Positions 63,649 to 64,000 of a stretch of 64,000 bases of DNA are shown in pieces; position 1 is the first letter of the stretch, and every line of letters starts with the position of its first letter. The position numbers and the translations under genes were made by a program. Where the stretch lies: NCBI GenBank assembly GCA_030065575.1, contig JASJDZ010000001.1, positions 62,001 through 126,000 on the forward strand, given 5' to 3'. The notes beneath the pieces were generated by a model. That model made no database searches and was not told the origin of the DNA. It saw only the letters and a list, made by a program, of their open reading frames with translations. Origin of the DNA: Acidimicrobiia bacterium (lineage in GTDB: Bacteria > Actinomycetota > Acidimicrobiia > Spongiisociales > UBA5794).

Positions 63649-64000
63649 ATGAGCGTCATCAACATCATCTACATCGCAATCCTTGCGATCTGCGCCGTCG
63701 GCTCCGGCTTCTTCTCCGGATCGGAAACGGCACTGATTGGGATCGGGCGCGAGCGAGTTCATCAGGTATCGACCCTGGGTAGGCGGGGTAAGCGGGTCGC
63801 CCAGCTCGTTGCCGACCCGGAGCGCCTGCTTTCGACGCTGCTCGTCGCCAACAACCTGGTGAACATCCTGGGTGCCGCAGTAGCCACAACGCTGTTCATC
63901 TCGCTGATCGGAGATAAGTGGGGACCCTGGGTCTCGACGCTCGTGGTAACGATCGTGGTGCTCATCGTTGGTGAGATCACACCCAAGACGATCGCCGCCC
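63649..64000 (+). CDS. CNNM/CorC-family (HlyC-like) membrane protein, partial
   Basis: The first 117 codons are in the window; the gene runs off the right edge. MSVINIIYIAILAICAVGSG opens the DUF21/CNNM transmembrane domain, followed by FFSGSETALIGIGRERVHQV (the SE-T-A motif) and LLSTLLVANNLVNILGAAVA, then VGEITPKTIAA. These proteins are linked to Mg2+/Co2+ efflux or metal homeostasis; CBS and CorC_HlyC domains would be expected beyond the edge. Confidence 0.9.
   Translation, partial: MSVINIIYIAILAICAVGSGFFSGSETALIGIGRERVHQVSTLGRRGKRVAQLVADPERLLSTLLVANNLVNILGAAVATTLFISLIGDKWGPWVSTLVVTIVVLIVGEITPKTIAA

Overview
The window reads as a chromosomal segment of a high-GC actinobacterium (Actinomycetota). 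The evidence is a WhiB-family regulator, the actinobacterial trio of SCO1664-like, DUF3090 and MSMEG_4193-like phosphomutase genes, a GlnR-type orphan regulator next to glutamine synthetases, an F420/LLM-class oxidoreductase, and many genes whose start codon lies 6-8 nt after a TANNNT box with no Shine-Dalgarno (leaderless transcription). Acidimicrobiia is a plausible class, but that is inference. No rRNA gene, complete tRNA, CRISPR array, transposase or prophage was found; the content is mostly housekeeping and catabolic with a few accessory islands.

Layout. 1-12.4 kb: an MDR-family reductase (cut by the window edge), a PH-like membrane protein, a CoA-binding protein, a 3-hydroxyisobutyrate dehydrogenase-like enzyme, a GH65 disaccharide phosphorylase, an SDR, an NhaP-type antiporter, the conserved trio, small membrane proteins, an LLM oxidoreductase and AsnA. 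12.5-18.8 kb: an ECF sigma factor, a membrane protein with an extracellular seven-repeat propeller placed where an anti-sigma factor normally sits, and a lipoprotein combining an esterase with a second propeller related to that of the putative anti-sigma; a ClbS/DfsB-like gene upstream shares a 27-bp motif with the sigma promoter region. 19-26 kb: PEP carboxykinase flanked by a remnant of its neighbour gene, a DinB-fold protein, a compact region of tiny ORFs with a tRNA-like fold, and a large beta-helix lipoprotein. 26-34.4 kb: tryptophanase, an acyl-CoA synthetase between copies of a double-hairpin repeat, a zinc-ribbon protein, a hydrolase coupled to a cysteine-desulfurase-like enzyme, and an ECF sigma coupled to a DNA alkyltransferase. 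34.4-43.6 kb: DUF885 peptidase, TPR protein, adenine deaminase, DCC protein, formate-THF ligase, SerA-like and DUF1015 proteins, SDR. 43.6-50 kb: a nitrogen module (GlnII, GSI, GlnR-like regulator, with a 4-site GlnR-type box between the synthetases), then a short LeuRS paralogue behind a leader peptide and terminator. 50-64 kb: ALDH7, TetR, SSADH, RidA, DUF3592, ErpA and Mrp (Fe-S assembly), M23 peptidase, FxsA, SelA-SelB, WhiB, NfeD, a receiver-domain protein and a CNNM-type membrane protein cut by the window end.

The strongest candidates for undescribed biology are: (1) the sigma / propeller anti-sigma / propeller-lipoprotein operon with its shared promoter motif; (2) the attenuator-controlled short LeuRS; (3) the tRNA-like switchable RNA among tiny ORFs at 22.1-22.9 kb; (4) two families of intergenic palindromes, one showing compensatory changes.
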